Shown piece by piece: positions 20,353-29,422 of a DNA stretch of 64,000 nt. The translations under genes were made by a program, and so were the position numbers. The notes under the pieces were generated by a model. That model was given only the letters and a program-made list of their open reading frames with translations. It searched no databases and was not told the origin of the DNA. How positions within the stretch are numbered: the stretch's first letter is position 1; the number at the start of each line of letters is the position of its first letter. This stretch comes from Rhizobium sp. Root1220 (GTDB taxonomy: Bacteria > Pseudomonadota > Alphaproteobacteria > Rhizobiales > Rhizobiaceae): assembly GCF_001426265.1 (NCBI RefSeq), contig NZ_LMDG01000023.1, forward strand, positions 87,826 to 151,825, in the 5' to 3' direction.

Positions 20353-22338
20353 CTATTTCTCCTCTTCCTGCAGGGTGAGAAGAACCGCACCCTCATCGAC
20401 CTGCTGCCCTTCGCTGACTTGCACCGCTTCGATGGTTCCGCCGCGTGGCGCGACAAGTGTTAACTCCATCTTCATGGCCTCCATGACGAGCAGAGGTTCG
20501 TCCTTGGCGACCTCGGAGCCCTGGCGGGTATGGACGATCTTGACGAAACCGGGCATTGGCGCGATGAGCGTGTTTCCGGCGGCGGCCTTTCCGGTCTCGG
20601 CATCGAGCGGATTGGCGAGATGGAAAACGTGTGATTTGCTATCCATGCCCAAAACAAGCTGGTGGGCGCTCAGGCTTGCCATGACCTCGATTTGTCGGCC
20701 ATCGACTTCTGCCCTGCAACCTTCAGCCGCGCGGCTGACGATTTTCACCGGGATAACCCTTCGGCCATCGTGGACGGCAAAGAAATCGAAACCCCTGGCG
20801 GCGATCCGCAGGCTGGCGTGCCCCCCTTTGTGCGACAACGTGACGATGCGTTGCATCTCGCTCCACAGCTGCCAGTGCCCCAGCGCGTCCCAGGGGTTAC
20901 CGCCTTGCAGCGGCGCCAGCGTTCCCAAGGACAGCACGGCTGCAAGCGCGATGGTGGTATCAGTCGGAGGCTCGACTGCGGTGAGGGCCTGAAGGTTGCG
21001 CTCGATCAATCCGGTATCGGGATGGCCGGCAACAAACTCAGCTTCAGCGCTCAAGCGTGCCAGGAAGTCGAGATTGGTCGTAACACCGACGATATGAGAC
21101 GCCTGCAACGCTCTCGTCAGGCGCGCCAGTGCCACCGTTCGGTTCGGGCCGTGCACGATCATCTTGGCAATCAGCGGATCATAATGGGCAGAGATGACGT
21201 CGCCGGAACGCACGCCGGCATCGACCCGTGCCGTCACATCCGGGAAACTCAACTGCCGGATCGTGCCTGTGGCAGGCAGGAAACCGGTGGACGCGTCCTC
21301 CGCATAGATTCGTGCTTCAAAGGCCCATCCGTAGATTTCCAGTTCGGATTGCTTCTTCGGCAGAGGCTCGCCCGCGGCGACCCGCAATTGCCACTCCACC
21401 AGATCAACGCCGCTGATCGCTTCGGTGACGGGATGCTCGACCTGAAGCCGGGTGTTCATCTCCATGAAATAGAACCGGTCCGGCCAGAGCCCGTTCGACA
21501 CATCCGCGATGAATTCGACGGTGCCGGCGCCGCGATAGCCGATTGCGCGTGCCGCTCGCACGGCAGCGTCGCCCATCACCCGTCGCATCTCGGGCGTCAT
21601 GCCCGGCGCGGGCGCTTCCTCGATGACTTTCTGATGGCGGCGCTGCAGCGAACAATCGCGTTCAAAGAGATGAACGACGTTGCCATGACGATCCCCGAAA
21701 ATCTGGACCTCGATATGGCGGGGGCGAATCAGGCAGCGTTCGATCAGGACGGCGTCGTCGCCAAAGGCTGCCATCGCCTCGCGTCTAGCCGCTTCGAGCG
21801 CTTGCGGAAAATCGTCTTCGTGATCGACGCGGCGCATGCCCTTGCCGCCGCCGCCGGCACGAGCCTTTATGAGGACGGGATAGCCGATCAGAACCGCTTG
21901 ATCAGCTAGGAATCCGTTATCCTGCTCTTCGCCATGATAGCCCGGCACGACCGGAACGCCCGACTGGTCCATCAATGCCTTCGCAGCATCCTTCAATCCC
22001 ATTGCCCGGATCGATGATGGCTGCGGTCCGATGAACACGAGCCCAGCAGCCTCCACCGCCTCGGCAAAGTCGGCGTTCTCCGACAGGAAGCCATAGCCGG
22101 GGTGGATGGCTTCCGCGCCGGTCCGGTGAGCCGCTGCGATGATGCGCTCGATCGAAAGGTAGCTCTCCCGGGCACTGGCTGAGCCGAGGCGCACCGCCTC
22201 GTCGGCCAGTTCGACGTGCAATGCCGCCACGTCGGTATCCGAGTAGACCGCAACCGTGCTGATCCCCATGCGCTTGGCGGTGCGGATGATCCTGCAGGCA
22301 ATCTCGCCCCGGTTTGCAATGAGGATCTTGTGGAACAT
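20353..22338 (-). CDS. liuD: Methylcrotonoyl-CoA carboxylase, biotin-containing alpha subunit
   Basis: This 661-residue subunit carries biotin carboxylase and biotin carrier domains. With the beta subunit it carboxylates 3-methylcrotonyl-CoA in leucine breakdown. From the N-terminus it shows MFHKILIANRGEIACRI, the ATP-grasp glycine loop (ARAGGGGKGMR), MNTRLQVEHPVTE, and near the C-terminus LLVMEAMKMELTL with the biotinylated lysine. The start at 22338 was chosen because the family begins exactly at MFHKILIANRG; the frame is open further upstream to 22593, but that stretch overlaps the beta-subunit gene. It follows liuB by 7 nt. Confidence 0.95.
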   Translation of the reverse strand: MFHKILIANRGEIACRIIRTAKRMGISTVAVYSDTDVAALHVELADEAVRLGSASARESYLSIERIIAAAHRTGAEAIHPGYGFLSENADFAEAVEAAGLVFIGPQPSSIRAMGLKDAAKALMDQSGVPVVPGYHGEEQDNGFLADQAVLIGYPVLIKARAGGGGKGMRRVDHEDDFPQALEAARREAMAAFGDDAVLIERCLIRPRHIEVQIFGDRHGNVVHLFERDCSLQRRHQKVIEEAPAPGMTPEMRRVMGDAAVRAARAIGYRGAGTVEFIADVSNGLWPDRFYFMEMNTRLQVEHPVTEAISGVDLVEWQLRVAAGEPLPKKQSELEIYGWAFEARIYAEDASTGFLPATGTIRQLSFPDVTARVDAGVRSGDVISAHYDPLIAKMIVHGPNRTVALARLTRALQASHIVGVTTNLDFLARLSAEAEFVAGHPDTGLIERNLQALTAVEPPTDTTIALAAVLSLGTLAPLQGGNPWDALGHWQLWSEMQRIVTLSHKGGHASLRIAARGFDFFAVHDGRRVIPVKIVSRAAEGCRAEVDGRQIEVMASLSAHQLVLGMDSKSHVFHLANPLDAETGKAAAGNTLIAPMPGFVKIVHTRQGSEVAKDEPLLVMEAMKMELTLVAPRGGTIEAVQVSEGQQVDEGAVLLTLQEEEK

Positions 22339-22345
22339 CTCTGCC

Positions 22346-23953
22346 TCACATCCGAAACAGACCGAAGCGCGTATCTTCGATCGGTGCGTTGAGCGTTGCG
22401 GAAAGCGAAAGACCAAGTACGTCGCGGCTCTTCGCAGGATCGATGATGCCGTCGTCCCAAAGGCGCGCCGAGGCGTAAAGCGGATGGCTTTGCCTCTCGA
22501 AAAGGTCGAGGACCGGCTGTTTGAAACTTGTTTCTTCCTCGGGCGTCCATGGCGTGCCTGCTCGAGCGAGCGCTTCGCTGCGAACGGTCGCAAGCACGCC
22601 TGCCGCCTGCTCGCCGCCCATCACCGAGATGCGGCTGTTCGGCCAGGTCCAGAGAAAGCGTGGGGAGAAAGCTCGTCCGGCCATCCCGTAGTTTCCGGCA
22701 CCGAACGAGCCGCCGATCAGCATCGTCACTTTAGGCACGCTGGTCGTCGCAACCGCGGTCACCAGTTTGGCGCCGTTCTTGGCGATACCTTCCGTCTCGT
22801 ACTTGCGTCCCACCATGAAGCCGGTGATGTTCTGGAGGAATACCAGCGGTATCTTCCGCTGTGAGCACAGTTCGACGAAATGCGCGCCCTTCAGCGCGGA
22901 CTCCGAAAACAACACGCCGTTGTTTGCGACGATCCCGACGGGGATGCCATGAATATGCGCAAAGCCGCAAACCAGCGTAGTTCCGTAGCGTGCCTTGAAC
23001 TCGTCGAACCGGGAGCCGTCGACGACGCGGGCGATCACCTCACGGACATCGTATGGCGTACGAACGTCAGCCGGCACGATTCCGGCAATTTCGGCTGGAT
23101 CGAAAAGCGGCGCCTCTAGCGATCGACGCGCCACGTCTTTGTTCTTGCACCGGTTGAGATTAGCGACAGCCTGCCGTGCCAAGGCGAGCGCATGAGCGTC
23201 GTCGCGGGCTAGGTGATCGGCCACTCCCGAGAGCCGTGTGTGAACATCCCCACCGCCGAGGTCCTCCGCCGAGACCACTTCACGGGTAGCCGCCTTGACG
23301 AGCGGTGGCCCGGCAAGAAAAATCGTGCCTTGGCCTTCGACGATGATGGCTTCGTCCGACATTGCCGGAACATAGGCGCCACCCGCGGTGCAAGACCCCA
23401 TCACGACCGAAATCTGCGGAATTCCAGCCGCCGACATGTTGGCCTGATTGAAGAAAATCCGACCGAAATGGTCTCGATCTGGAAAGACCTCATCCTGGTT
23501 CGGCAGATTGGCGCCACCGGAATCGACCAGATAGATGCATGGAAGGTTGTTCTGGGCGGCGATCTCCTGCGCACGCAGATGCTTTTTCACCGTAATCGGA
23601 TAGTAGGTGCCGCCTTTTACGGTCGCGTCGTTGCACACGATCATGCAATCTTGGCCTGCGACGCGGCCAATGCCGGTAATCAGGCCAGCTCCAGGCGCAT
23701 CGTTGTTGTACATGCCGTGCGCCGCGGTCAGCCCTATCTCAAGAAATGGTGTCGCCTGATCGAGCAGCGCCGCGATACGGTCGCGCGGCAGCATCTTGCC
23801 ACGCCCGACATGGCGTTCGCGCGCGACGGCCCCGCCACCGCCGGCAGCCGATGCCGCCGCCTCTTCGATGCCGCGGATCGCGTCCGCCATCGCAGCGCGA
23901 TTCGTCTTGAAGTTTTCCGAGTTCGTCGATATCTGCGACTTCAGAATCGTCAT
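22346..23953 (-). CDS. liuB: Methylcrotonoyl-CoA carboxylase, beta (carboxyltransferase) subunit
   Basis: This 535-residue crotonase-superfamily carboxyltransferase transfers the carboxyl group from biotin to methylcrotonyl-CoA. Family landmarks include [11 protein letters not shown], the long [16 protein letters not shown] region, [29 protein letters not shown] and [15 protein letters not shown]. Length is standard. It lies 37 nt after liuA and 7 nt before liuD, so both subunits are made from one transcript. Confidence 0.96.
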   Translation of the reverse strand: MTILKSQISTNSENFKTNRAAMADAIRGIEEAAASAAGGGGAVARERHVGRGKMLPRDRIAALLDQATPFLEIGLTAAHGMYNNDAPGAGLITGIGRVAGQDCMIVCNDATVKGGTYYPITVKKHLRAQEIAAQNNLPCIYLVDSGGANLPNQDEVFPDRDHFGRIFFNQANMSAAGIPQISVVMGSCTAGGAYVPAMSDEAIIVEGQGTIFLAGPPLVKAATREVVSAEDLGGGDVHTRLSGVADHLARDDAHALALARQAVANLNRCKNKDVARRSLEAPLFDPAEIAGIVPADVRTPYDVREVIARVVDGSRFDEFKARYGTTLVCGFAHIHGIPVGIVANNGVLFSESALKGAHFVELCSQRKIPLVFLQNITGFMVGRKYETEGIAKNGAKLVTAVATTSVPKVTMLIGGSFGAGNYGMAGRAFSPRFLWTWPNSRISVMGGEQAAGVLATVRSEALARAGTPWTPEEETSFKQPVLDLFERQSHPLYASARLWDDGIIDPAKSRDVLGLSLSATLNAPIEDTRFGLFRM

Positions 23954-23990
23954 TCGTCACCAGCGCCGGGTTCGCGGATCAGTTCTCGCA

Positions 23991-25154
23991 TCAGGCCGTC
24001 TCCGCAAAGAGTTCGCGCCCAATCAGCATGCGCCGGATTTCCGATGTCCCGGCACCGATTTCGTAGAGCTTTGCATCGCGGAGCAACCGGCCCGCGGCAT
24101 AGTCGTTGGTGTATCCGTTTCCTCCGAGCGCCTGGATCGTCTCTAGCGCCATGAAAGTCGCGCGCTCGGCTGCATAGAGGATGCAGCCGGCCGCATCCTT
24201 GCGTGTTGTTTCGCCGCGGTCACAGGCGGCTGCGACGGCATAGACATAGGCTCGTGCCGTGTTCATCGCCACATACATGTCGGCAAGTTTTCCCTGCATC
24301 AGCTGGAACTCGCCGATCGGCTGACCGAACTGTTTCCGCTCGTGAAGATAGGGCACGACGATGTCCATGCACGCGGTCATTATTCCAAGCGGGCCGGCGG
24401 AGAGAACCACACGCTCATAGTCGAGGCCCGACATCAGGACGCGAGCGCCGCCGCCGAGGCCGCCGAGAATATTCTCTTGCGGTATTTCGCAATCGAGGAA
24501 GATTAATTCGCAGGTATTGGAGCCGCGCATCCCCAGCTTGTCGAGCTTCGGCCCTGTTGTAAAACCGTTGAAGCCACGTTCCACTAGGAAAGCCGTGATT
24601 CCACGAGGCCCAGCCTCGATATCTGTCTTCGCATACACAACCAGCACATCGGCGTCTGGTCCGTTGGTGATCCACATCTTGCTGCCATTCAGGACGTAGG
24701 CGTTGTCGCGCTTTTCGGCGCGAAGCTTCATCGAAATGACGTCGGATCCAGCATTTGGCTCCGACATGGCAAGTGCGCCGACGTGCTCGCCCGAAATGAG
24801 CTTCGGGAGATAGCGCGATTTCTGCGCCGGCGTTCCATTGCGGCTGATCTGATTGACGCAAAGATTGGAATGCGCGCCATAGCTGAGACCGACGGATGCG
24901 GAAGCGCGGCTGATTTCTTCCATGGCGACGCAATGCGCAAGGTAACCCAGCCCGGCACCGCCGTAGGTCTCATCTGCGGTAATGCCGAGCAACCCCATTT
25001 CGCCCATCGCACGCCAGAGCCGCATGGGAAAGCTATTGCTGCGGTCTGTCTCGTCGGCAAGCGGTGCAATGCGCTCGAGAGCAAAGCGGCGGACGCTGTC
25101 CCGTAGTGCTTCGATCTCTTCCGCCAAGCCAAATTTCAGGCCACCAGAATACAT
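23991..25154 (-). CDS. liuA: Isovaleryl-CoA dehydrogenase
   Basis: This 387-residue acyl-CoA dehydrogenase oxidises isovaleryl-CoA to 3-methylcrotonyl-CoA, with FAD as cofactor and electron-transfer flavoprotein as acceptor. Typical segments are [41 protein letters not shown], and [13 protein letters not shown], which holds the catalytic glutamate expected in isovaleryl-type enzymes. The C-terminus [26 protein letters not shown] is also family-typical. It is the first gene of the liu operon, so the promoter should lie just upstream of 25154. Confidence 0.95.
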   Translation of the reverse strand: MYSGGLKFGLAEEIEALRDSVRRFALERIAPLADETDRSNSFPMRLWRAMGEMGLLGITADETYGGAGLGYLAHCVAMEEISRASASVGLSYGAHSNLCVNQISRNGTPAQKSRYLPKLISGEHVGALAMSEPNAGSDVISMKLRAEKRDNAYVLNGSKMWITNGPDADVLVVYAKTDIEAGPRGITAFLVERGFNGFTTGPKLDKLGMRGSNTCELIFLDCEIPQENILGGLGGGARVLMSGLDYERVVLSAGPLGIMTACMDIVVPYLHERKQFGQPIGEFQLMQGKLADMYVAMNTARAYVYAVAAACDRGETTRKDAAGCILYAAERATFMALETIQALGGNGYTNDYAAGRLLRDAKLYEIGAGTSEIRRMLIGRELFAETA

Positions 25155-25634
25155 GCCCTTTCCTCCCAGGTCCGGTGCATTAGCAGCAGCGAGTCTGCCT
25201 ACCGCTCTTCAAGGTCCTTACAAACGCCTGGCCATAGCGGTCCACACCTTGCCGGCCGCGCCTCCCTAGCCAGCCGAGCGCCATAAATCTCGCTGAAGAT
25301 ACTCGATATGGCAAGCGATTCCAGCGTGTTTAGTAGCCGTAGCCTTGACGGTAGCCGGAACAGGCAATCCGTAACCACGCCCCGGCTTTCGCGGGCGGTC
25401 GGTTTCGCCGGGCGAGACTTTATTCGTCAGCATCCGCTTTCCTACCGAGACAGCGGCGATGACTTTTCAGCGCGGCCATTTGGCCGTGCGCCGCTCCGGT
25501 CCTCGCACTGCGACAATGGAATTGCTAACCGAGAAAGCTCGGCTAGCGCGATGAGAGGTTGGATTTATCGTTCGTACGATATGGTAGGGTTGCCGCAGGA
25601 GGGTTGGCTACCGCGAGTCCCCTGTTCGGCGATG
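25155..25634. other. 480-bp noncoding stretch upstream of liuA
   Basis: No supported gene is seen here. The only long plus-strand frame (25308-25757) uses rare patterns, matches no family and overlaps the DUF6074 gene antisense. The liuA promoter should lie next to 25154. No MerR-type liuR regulator gene, which often accompanies liu operons, is present on either side. Confidence 0.5.
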
Positions 25635-25949
25635 TTATCGCTTGATCGCGCGACCGTTGCGGCTTTCAGAGATCGCTCGCGCCTGGTGGCTTCGAACAAG
25701 CTCCCCCTGCACTTCGGCCTGAAAGGTCAGCACTTGCTGGCGCACTTCAGACTCTGAGAGGCCTAGCGATGTCAGTTGGTCTGCCAGCTTGCGGCACTCG
25801 GCTTTCCAGAACCGGACGGCTTCCTCGCCGTGGCAGCTGTCAAGGGCGGCGGCGCACCTTGCGATATCACCGGCACGTGACGCGACCGGGAAAACGACGA
25901 TCTCGCTTGTGGTCATTGCCTTCAGGGTTTTCTTTGACTGTACTGACAT
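25635..25949 (-). CDS. DUF6074 family protein
   Basis: This 104-residue protein matches the layout of the small DUF6074 family common in rhizobia: a short tail, the EIVVFPVASRAGDIARCA segment, then ALDSCHGEEAVRFWKAECRK and a helical C-terminus with VQGELV. It is probably soluble; the function is unknown. The start at 25949 gives the family-typical beginning; the frame stays open to 26615, but that stretch reads like noncoding sequence and overlaps the divergent plsC-like gene. The gene is transcribed away from the lipid operon. Confidence 0.75.
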   Translation of the reverse strand: MSVQSKKTLKAMTTSEIVVFPVASRAGDIARCAAALDSCHGEEAVRFWKAECRKLADQLTSLGLSESEVRQQVLTFQAEVQGELVRSHQARAISESRNGRAIKR

Positions 25950-26192
25950 CGACTCGTTCCGTTGCGACTGATGTAATTGGTAGCCGAGCATGGTTAACGC
26001 TTTGCTCTGCGGCGGGGATAAAACTGCCGACCTCTCGCCACCTGGGATATCGCCTCTTCGCGCGCTGATTGGGGCTTGCGACACCAACCTTTGACGGTTG
26101 CGCCTATCAGGCTTTGGTGGGGCTTTCGAGCGGGCAGAAATACGGTTACGGTCCAGCAATCTGCTTTGTGGGCGCGGCGGGGGCTGAAATCG

Positions 26193-26837
26193 ATGCGAAG
26201 GATGATTGCGAGACCTGCTGCGGCAGCTATCGTCCTCTTCGCACGTGCCATAACGGCCGTCCGCGCCATTTGGCCCAACGAGGGCGCTCCCCAAGGCAAG
26301 TGCATCTACTTCGCAAACCATTCCAGCCATGGCGATTTCATCCTGGTGTGGGCCGTACTGCCGCCGCGACTTAGGAGTCAGGCACGTCCCGTTGCCGGTG
26401 CTGAGTATTGGCTGAAATCGGCGATCAATCGCTTCATCGGACGTGACGTCTTCGACGCGGTTCTGATCGAGCGTGATCCTGATAAGCGTACGCAGGACCC
26501 GGTCGAAGCCATGGCGGCTGCAATCGATGGAGGCTCCTCTTTGATCCTCTTCCCGGAAGGCACCCGCAACCAGACGGAGATGGCGCTCCTCCCGTTCAAG
26601 AGCGGGCTCTTTCACCTTGCGTCGGCGCGGCCGGACGTGCTGCTTGTTCCGGTCTGGATCAACAATCTCAACCGCGTCATGCCCAAGGGCGAGATCATTC
26701 CGATCCCTCTCATTTGCACCGTCACTTTCGGCAGCCCCATGAAAATCGACGCTGACGAAAGCAAGGAGGCGTTTCTGGCCAGGACGCGGTCCGCACTTCT
26801 CGATCTATCCCGCAAACAAATAGGCGGTCACGAATGA
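26193..26837 (+). CDS. 1-acyl-glycerol-3-phosphate acyltransferase (PlsC-like)
   Basis: This protein of about 214 residues has the lysophospholipid acyltransferase fold. NHSSHGDF supplies the HX4D catalytic motif and LFPEGTRNQ the acyl-acceptor glycine motif. It probably acylates lysophosphatidate at the membrane to form phosphatidate, the substrate of the CdsA-like enzyme encoded next. The ATG at 26193 is preferred because GGGGGC lies upstream; longer starts back to 26076 lack family character. Its stop overlaps the next start (ATGA). It is shorter than the housekeeping PlsC and is probably a second, specialised copy. Confidence 0.85.
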   Translation: MRRMIARPAAAAIVLFARAITAVRAIWPNEGAPQGKCIYFANHSSHGDFILVWAVLPPRLRSQARPVAGAEYWLKSAINRFIGRDVFDAVLIERDPDKRTQDPVEAMAAAIDGGSSLILFPEGTRNQTEMALLPFKSGLFHLASARPDVLLVPVWINNLNRVMPKGEIIPIPLICTVTFGSPMKIDADESKEAFLARTRSALLDLSRKQIGGHE

Positions 26838-27784
26838 GCGCAGCAGCTTCCGATCTGTGGAGACTGGTCCTGGGCACCTTGACCGTCCTCATCGTCGCGT
26901 CAGCCATCGGTTACGTTTTGCAGCGGCGACTTTCGCAGGATGGGTCGAATGCGGCCATCGAAAATCTCAATGCGCGCATCAAGGCCTGGTGGGTGATGGC
27001 GATCCTGATCGGGCTTGCCTTTCTCGTTGGCCGTATCGGTGTGCTGGTCCTCTTCGGCTTTTGCTCGTTTGCCGCCCTGCGGGAATTCATCACACTGACC
27101 AACACCAAACGTGCAGATCACTGGGCGCTCGCTGCCGCCTTTTTCGTGGTGCTTCCGATCCAGTATTTCCTTCTCTGGGCTGAGGAGTACGGCATTTTCT
27201 CGATCTTCATCCCGGTCTACGCATTCTTGCTGATGCCAATCATTTCCGTGTTGCGTGGTGATACCGAACGCTTCCTTGTCCGGATCGCCGAGGTCCAGTG
27301 GGCGTTGATGATTTGCGTCTTCTGTGCGTCGCACGTCCCTGCGCTTCTGACGCTCCACATCGCGGGATATGAAGAGCGCAATGTGCTCCTGATCGCATTT
27401 CTGGTGATCATTGTTCAGCTTAGCGACGTGCTTCAGTACGTCTGGGGAAAGCTGTTCGGACGAACCAAGATCGCACCCAATCTGTCGCCGTCGAAGACGG
27501 TCGAAGGCTTTGTCGGCGGCGTGGCGAGTGCGACGCTCATTGGTGCAGCACTATGGTGGATCACGCCGTTTACACCCTTTCAGGCCGGACTTCTTGCCTT
27601 GATCATCACCATGATGGGTTTCTTCGGAGGGCTTGTGATGTCGGCGATCAAACGGGATCGCGGCGTCAAGGACTGGGGTCATCTGATCGAAGGTCACGGC
27701 GGCCTGATCGATCGGCTCGATTCCGTGGTCTTTTCTGCTCCGATCTTCTTTCATATCGTCCGCTACTGGTGGTCAAGCACATGA
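26834..27784 (+). CDS. Phosphatidate cytidylyltransferase (CdsA-like)
   Basis: This 316-residue integral membrane protein makes CDP-diacylglycerol from CTP and phosphatidate. It has about eight hydrophobic segments. The C-terminal half carries the CDS signature: NLSPSKTVEGFVGG and later SAIKRDRGVKDWGHLIEGHGG-type residues ending LIDRLDSVVF. The start overlaps the plsC-like stop and the stop overlaps the next start, so the operon is translationally coupled. It is probably an accessory copy alongside the housekeeping cdsA, which is normally found near frr and dxr rather than here. Confidence 0.9.
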   Translation: MSAAASDLWRLVLGTLTVLIVASAIGYVLQRRLSQDGSNAAIENLNARIKAWWVMAILIGLAFLVGRIGVLVLFGFCSFAALREFITLTNTKRADHWALAAAFFVVLPIQYFLLWAEEYGIFSIFIPVYAFLLMPIISVLRGDTERFLVRIAEVQWALMICVFCASHVPALLTLHIAGYEERNVLLIAFLVIIVQLSDVLQYVWGKLFGRTKIAPNLSPSKTVEGFVGGVASATLIGAALWWITPFTPFQAGLLALIITMMGFFGGLVMSAIKRDRGVKDWGHLIEGHGGLIDRLDSVVFSAPIFFHIVRYWWSST

Positions 27785-28173
27785 CGGCGGGACTTCGCCG
27801 CCTTGCTCAGAGCAGCATCACACATGTCGCGTTCGCGTTTTTCGCGATGGGCGGCTGGGCACTTTTCGCCAATAGCAGCCATGCGCTGCCGCAAGCTCTG
27901 CAGGCTGGGCTCGTGCAGGGAATGCTTTCGGCAGGCCTCACTCTCTTTCTGAAGACGACGATTGAATTTCTGTCGCGCCGGTTTTTGGGCCTCGCGGCGC
28001 TTTGGGTACCGCCACTGATCGCCTGCCTGGGATCGACGGGAACGCTGGTGGCAATCCACGCCCTGAGCGGTACACCGGAGATTCTGAGGACAGTAGCACT
28101 GCCGCTTGCCGTCTCCACCAGCTACGCAGCGATCTACAACTACTCCCTGTATCGAAAGAGGACGCACGAATGA
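27781..28173 (+). CDS. Small integral membrane protein of the lipid operon
   Basis: This 130-residue protein starts MTAGLRRLAQSSITHVAF and has about four hydrophobic segments and a short basic C-terminus (YRKRTHE). No catalytic motif is recognised. Both ends overlap its neighbours by an ATGA junction, with the CdsA-like gene upstream and the CDP-alcohol phosphatidyltransferase downstream, so it is very likely produced with them. It may act as a partner or a lipid handling factor, but this is inference only. Confidence 0.75.
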   Translation: MTAGLRRLAQSSITHVAFAFFAMGGWALFANSSHALPQALQAGLVQGMLSAGLTLFLKTTIEFLSRRFLGLAALWVPPLIACLGSTGTLVAIHALSGTPEILRTVALPLAVSTSYAAIYNYSLYRKRTHE

Positions 28174-28823
28174 CGGAGAAGGGGGACCGGCGGCCATTGG
28201 CGAGCCGCGATAGGCACTGGGCAAAATGGATCGCGCGATGGCTGGCGACGATGTCGGTCACCCCCAATGAGATTTCCCAGTTGAGCATGGTCTTTGCGGC
28301 GTTGGCAGGCGGGGCATTCCTTGTTGCAGGGCAGGGAACGGGTTGGATGCGCATTAGCTTCCTCGTGTTGGCTGCAGCCCTGTGCCAGCTGCGGCTGCTG
28401 TGCAATCTCTTCGACGGCATGGTCGCCGTGGAGGGTGGGAAAGGCGCTGCCGATGGACCATTCTGGAATGAATTCCCGGATAGGGTTGCCGATATCCTGA
28501 TCTTCGTAGGCGTCGGCTTCGGAGTCGGATCCGCCGGGCTCGGCTGGGCTGTGGCTTGCGGTGCCGTGCTAACGGCCTACATCCGTGAACTTGGGCGCGC
28601 GGCGGGTACGCCAAGCGACTTCTCCGGCCCGATGGCGAAGCAACACCGGATGGCAACGATCACGGCAGCCGCCATTCTCTCGGTCCCTGAGCCGCTCTGG
28701 AGCGGACACAATCAAATTCTGACGGCGGCCCTCTGGCTCATTGCGATTGGGACAGGGTTCACCGCGGTCCGGCGTGGCCGAAATGTTGTTCACCGGCTTA
28801 AGGGCGGCGAGCCCCGACAATAA
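28170..28823 (+). CDS. CDP-alcohol phosphatidyltransferase family protein with divergent active-site motif
   Basis: This 217-residue membrane protein has the CDP-OH-P-transferase layout. The canonical motif is D-x2-DG-x2-AR-x8-G-x3-D-x3-D. Here the matching stretch begins NLFDGMVAVEGG and continues GPFWNEFPDR, so the first Asp is Asn, the Arg of AR is Val, and the third Asp is Asn. Two of the four acidic positions are kept. Such proteins form a recognisable subgroup in my recollection of the family, so they may use a different alcohol or metal arrangement. The gene is the last of the coupled operon and is followed by a strong terminator. Confidence 0.82.
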   Translation: MTEKGDRRPLASRDRHWAKWIARWLATMSVTPNEISQLSMVFAALAGGAFLVAGQGTGWMRISFLVLAAALCQLRLLCNLFDGMVAVEGGKGAADGPFWNEFPDRVADILIFVGVGFGVGSAGLGWAVACGAVLTAYIRELGRAAGTPSDFSGPMAKQHRMATITAAAILSVPEPLWSGHNQILTAALWLIAIGTGFTAVRRGRNVVHRLKGGEPRQ

Positions 28824-28936
28824 GATCGCTATCGAGGCAGGCGTACCAAAATGCCCGAAAGTGCGCTTTGCAGAAGGCATGCGCAGCAATAGAACAACCT
28901 TGCCGCTTCTTCTTTTCCCCGAAGCGGCCTGGACTA

Positions 28937-28960
28937 GCCTCGCTTCGGCGAGGCATTTTT
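28937..28960 (+). terminator. Intrinsic terminator of the lipid operon
   Basis: A perfect 7-bp stem GCCTCGC/GCGAGGC with a TTCG tetraloop is followed by ATTTTT. It lies about 115 nt after the last gene of the lipid operon. Confidence 0.9.
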
Positions 28961-29091
28961 CATCTCCCGACATTTATAAGATTTTTATATCCGCGGCCCT
29001 GCGTCGATCTCGTACGCTTATGCTCTTCGGCCGTATATTGATGGCTGAGAGATCATCACGATCATCTCCACGCCAGAAAGCATGAAAGGTG

Positions 29092-29107
29092 CCATTCCAA
29101 GGAATGG
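29092..29107. promoter_or_regulatory. Near-palindrome upstream of the kdp genes
   Basis: CCATTCC, two bases, then GGAATGG forms a 16-bp near-palindrome 50 nt before the first small ORF of the kdp operon. With such a short loop it fits an operator better than a terminator. Assignment to KdpE or another regulator is not possible from sequence. Confidence 0.35.
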
Positions 29108-29157
29108 AGCCCTTTGTCTTGTCTGACTCCAAAGAAGAACAACAGGAGTCAAGATCG

Positions 29158-29241
29158 ATGATGGACATAGTTCTACTCGCCACAGCAATCGTATTTTTCG
29201 CCTTGTGCTTTGCCTACACCAAAGCCTGTGACCGACTCTGA
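29158..29241 (+). CDS. 27-residue membrane peptide upstream of kdpF
   Basis: The ORF encodes MMDIVLLATAIVFFALCFAY followed by TKACDRL: one hydrophobic helix and a short polar tail. AGGAG lies 9 nt before the first ATG. It is 13 nt before kdpF. Peptides with the same helix-plus-AxxRACDRL-like end occur upstream of kdpF in other alphaproteobacteria as far as I recall, so it is probably real and may be a second accessory subunit of the Kdp pump. Confidence 0.65.
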   Translation: MMDIVLLATAIVFFALCFAYTKACDRL

Positions 29242-29254
29242 ACGGAGAAGCGCC

Positions 29255-29344
29255 ATGACCCTCGACTATATTCTCAGCGGTGCCGTCACCGTGTTTCTCA
29301 CGGTTTACCTCACCTACGCTCTCATTCGCCCCGAACGCTTCTAG
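29255..29344 (+). CDS. kdpF: Potassium-transporting ATPase subunit F
   Basis: This 29-residue peptide (MTLDYILSGAVTVFLTVYLT, then YALIRPERF) is a single membrane helix ending in the RPERF motif that is characteristic of KdpF. It stabilises the KdpABC complex in the inner membrane. AACGGAGAAG upstream provides the ribosome-binding site. It lies 78 nt before kdpA. Confidence 0.9.
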   Translation: MTLDYILSGAVTVFLTVYLTYALIRPERF

Positions 29345-29422
29345 GCATCGCCATTCCCCTGGGCTCAGCCAACAAGGGGAACGCGCCAGGCAGAACCAAC
29401 CGGGTATTGAAAGTTACCTCAT

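Noticed and set aside
25308-25757. 149-codon plus-strand frame upstream of liuA
   Set aside because: It overlaps the DUF6074 gene antisense and has no family-like segment.
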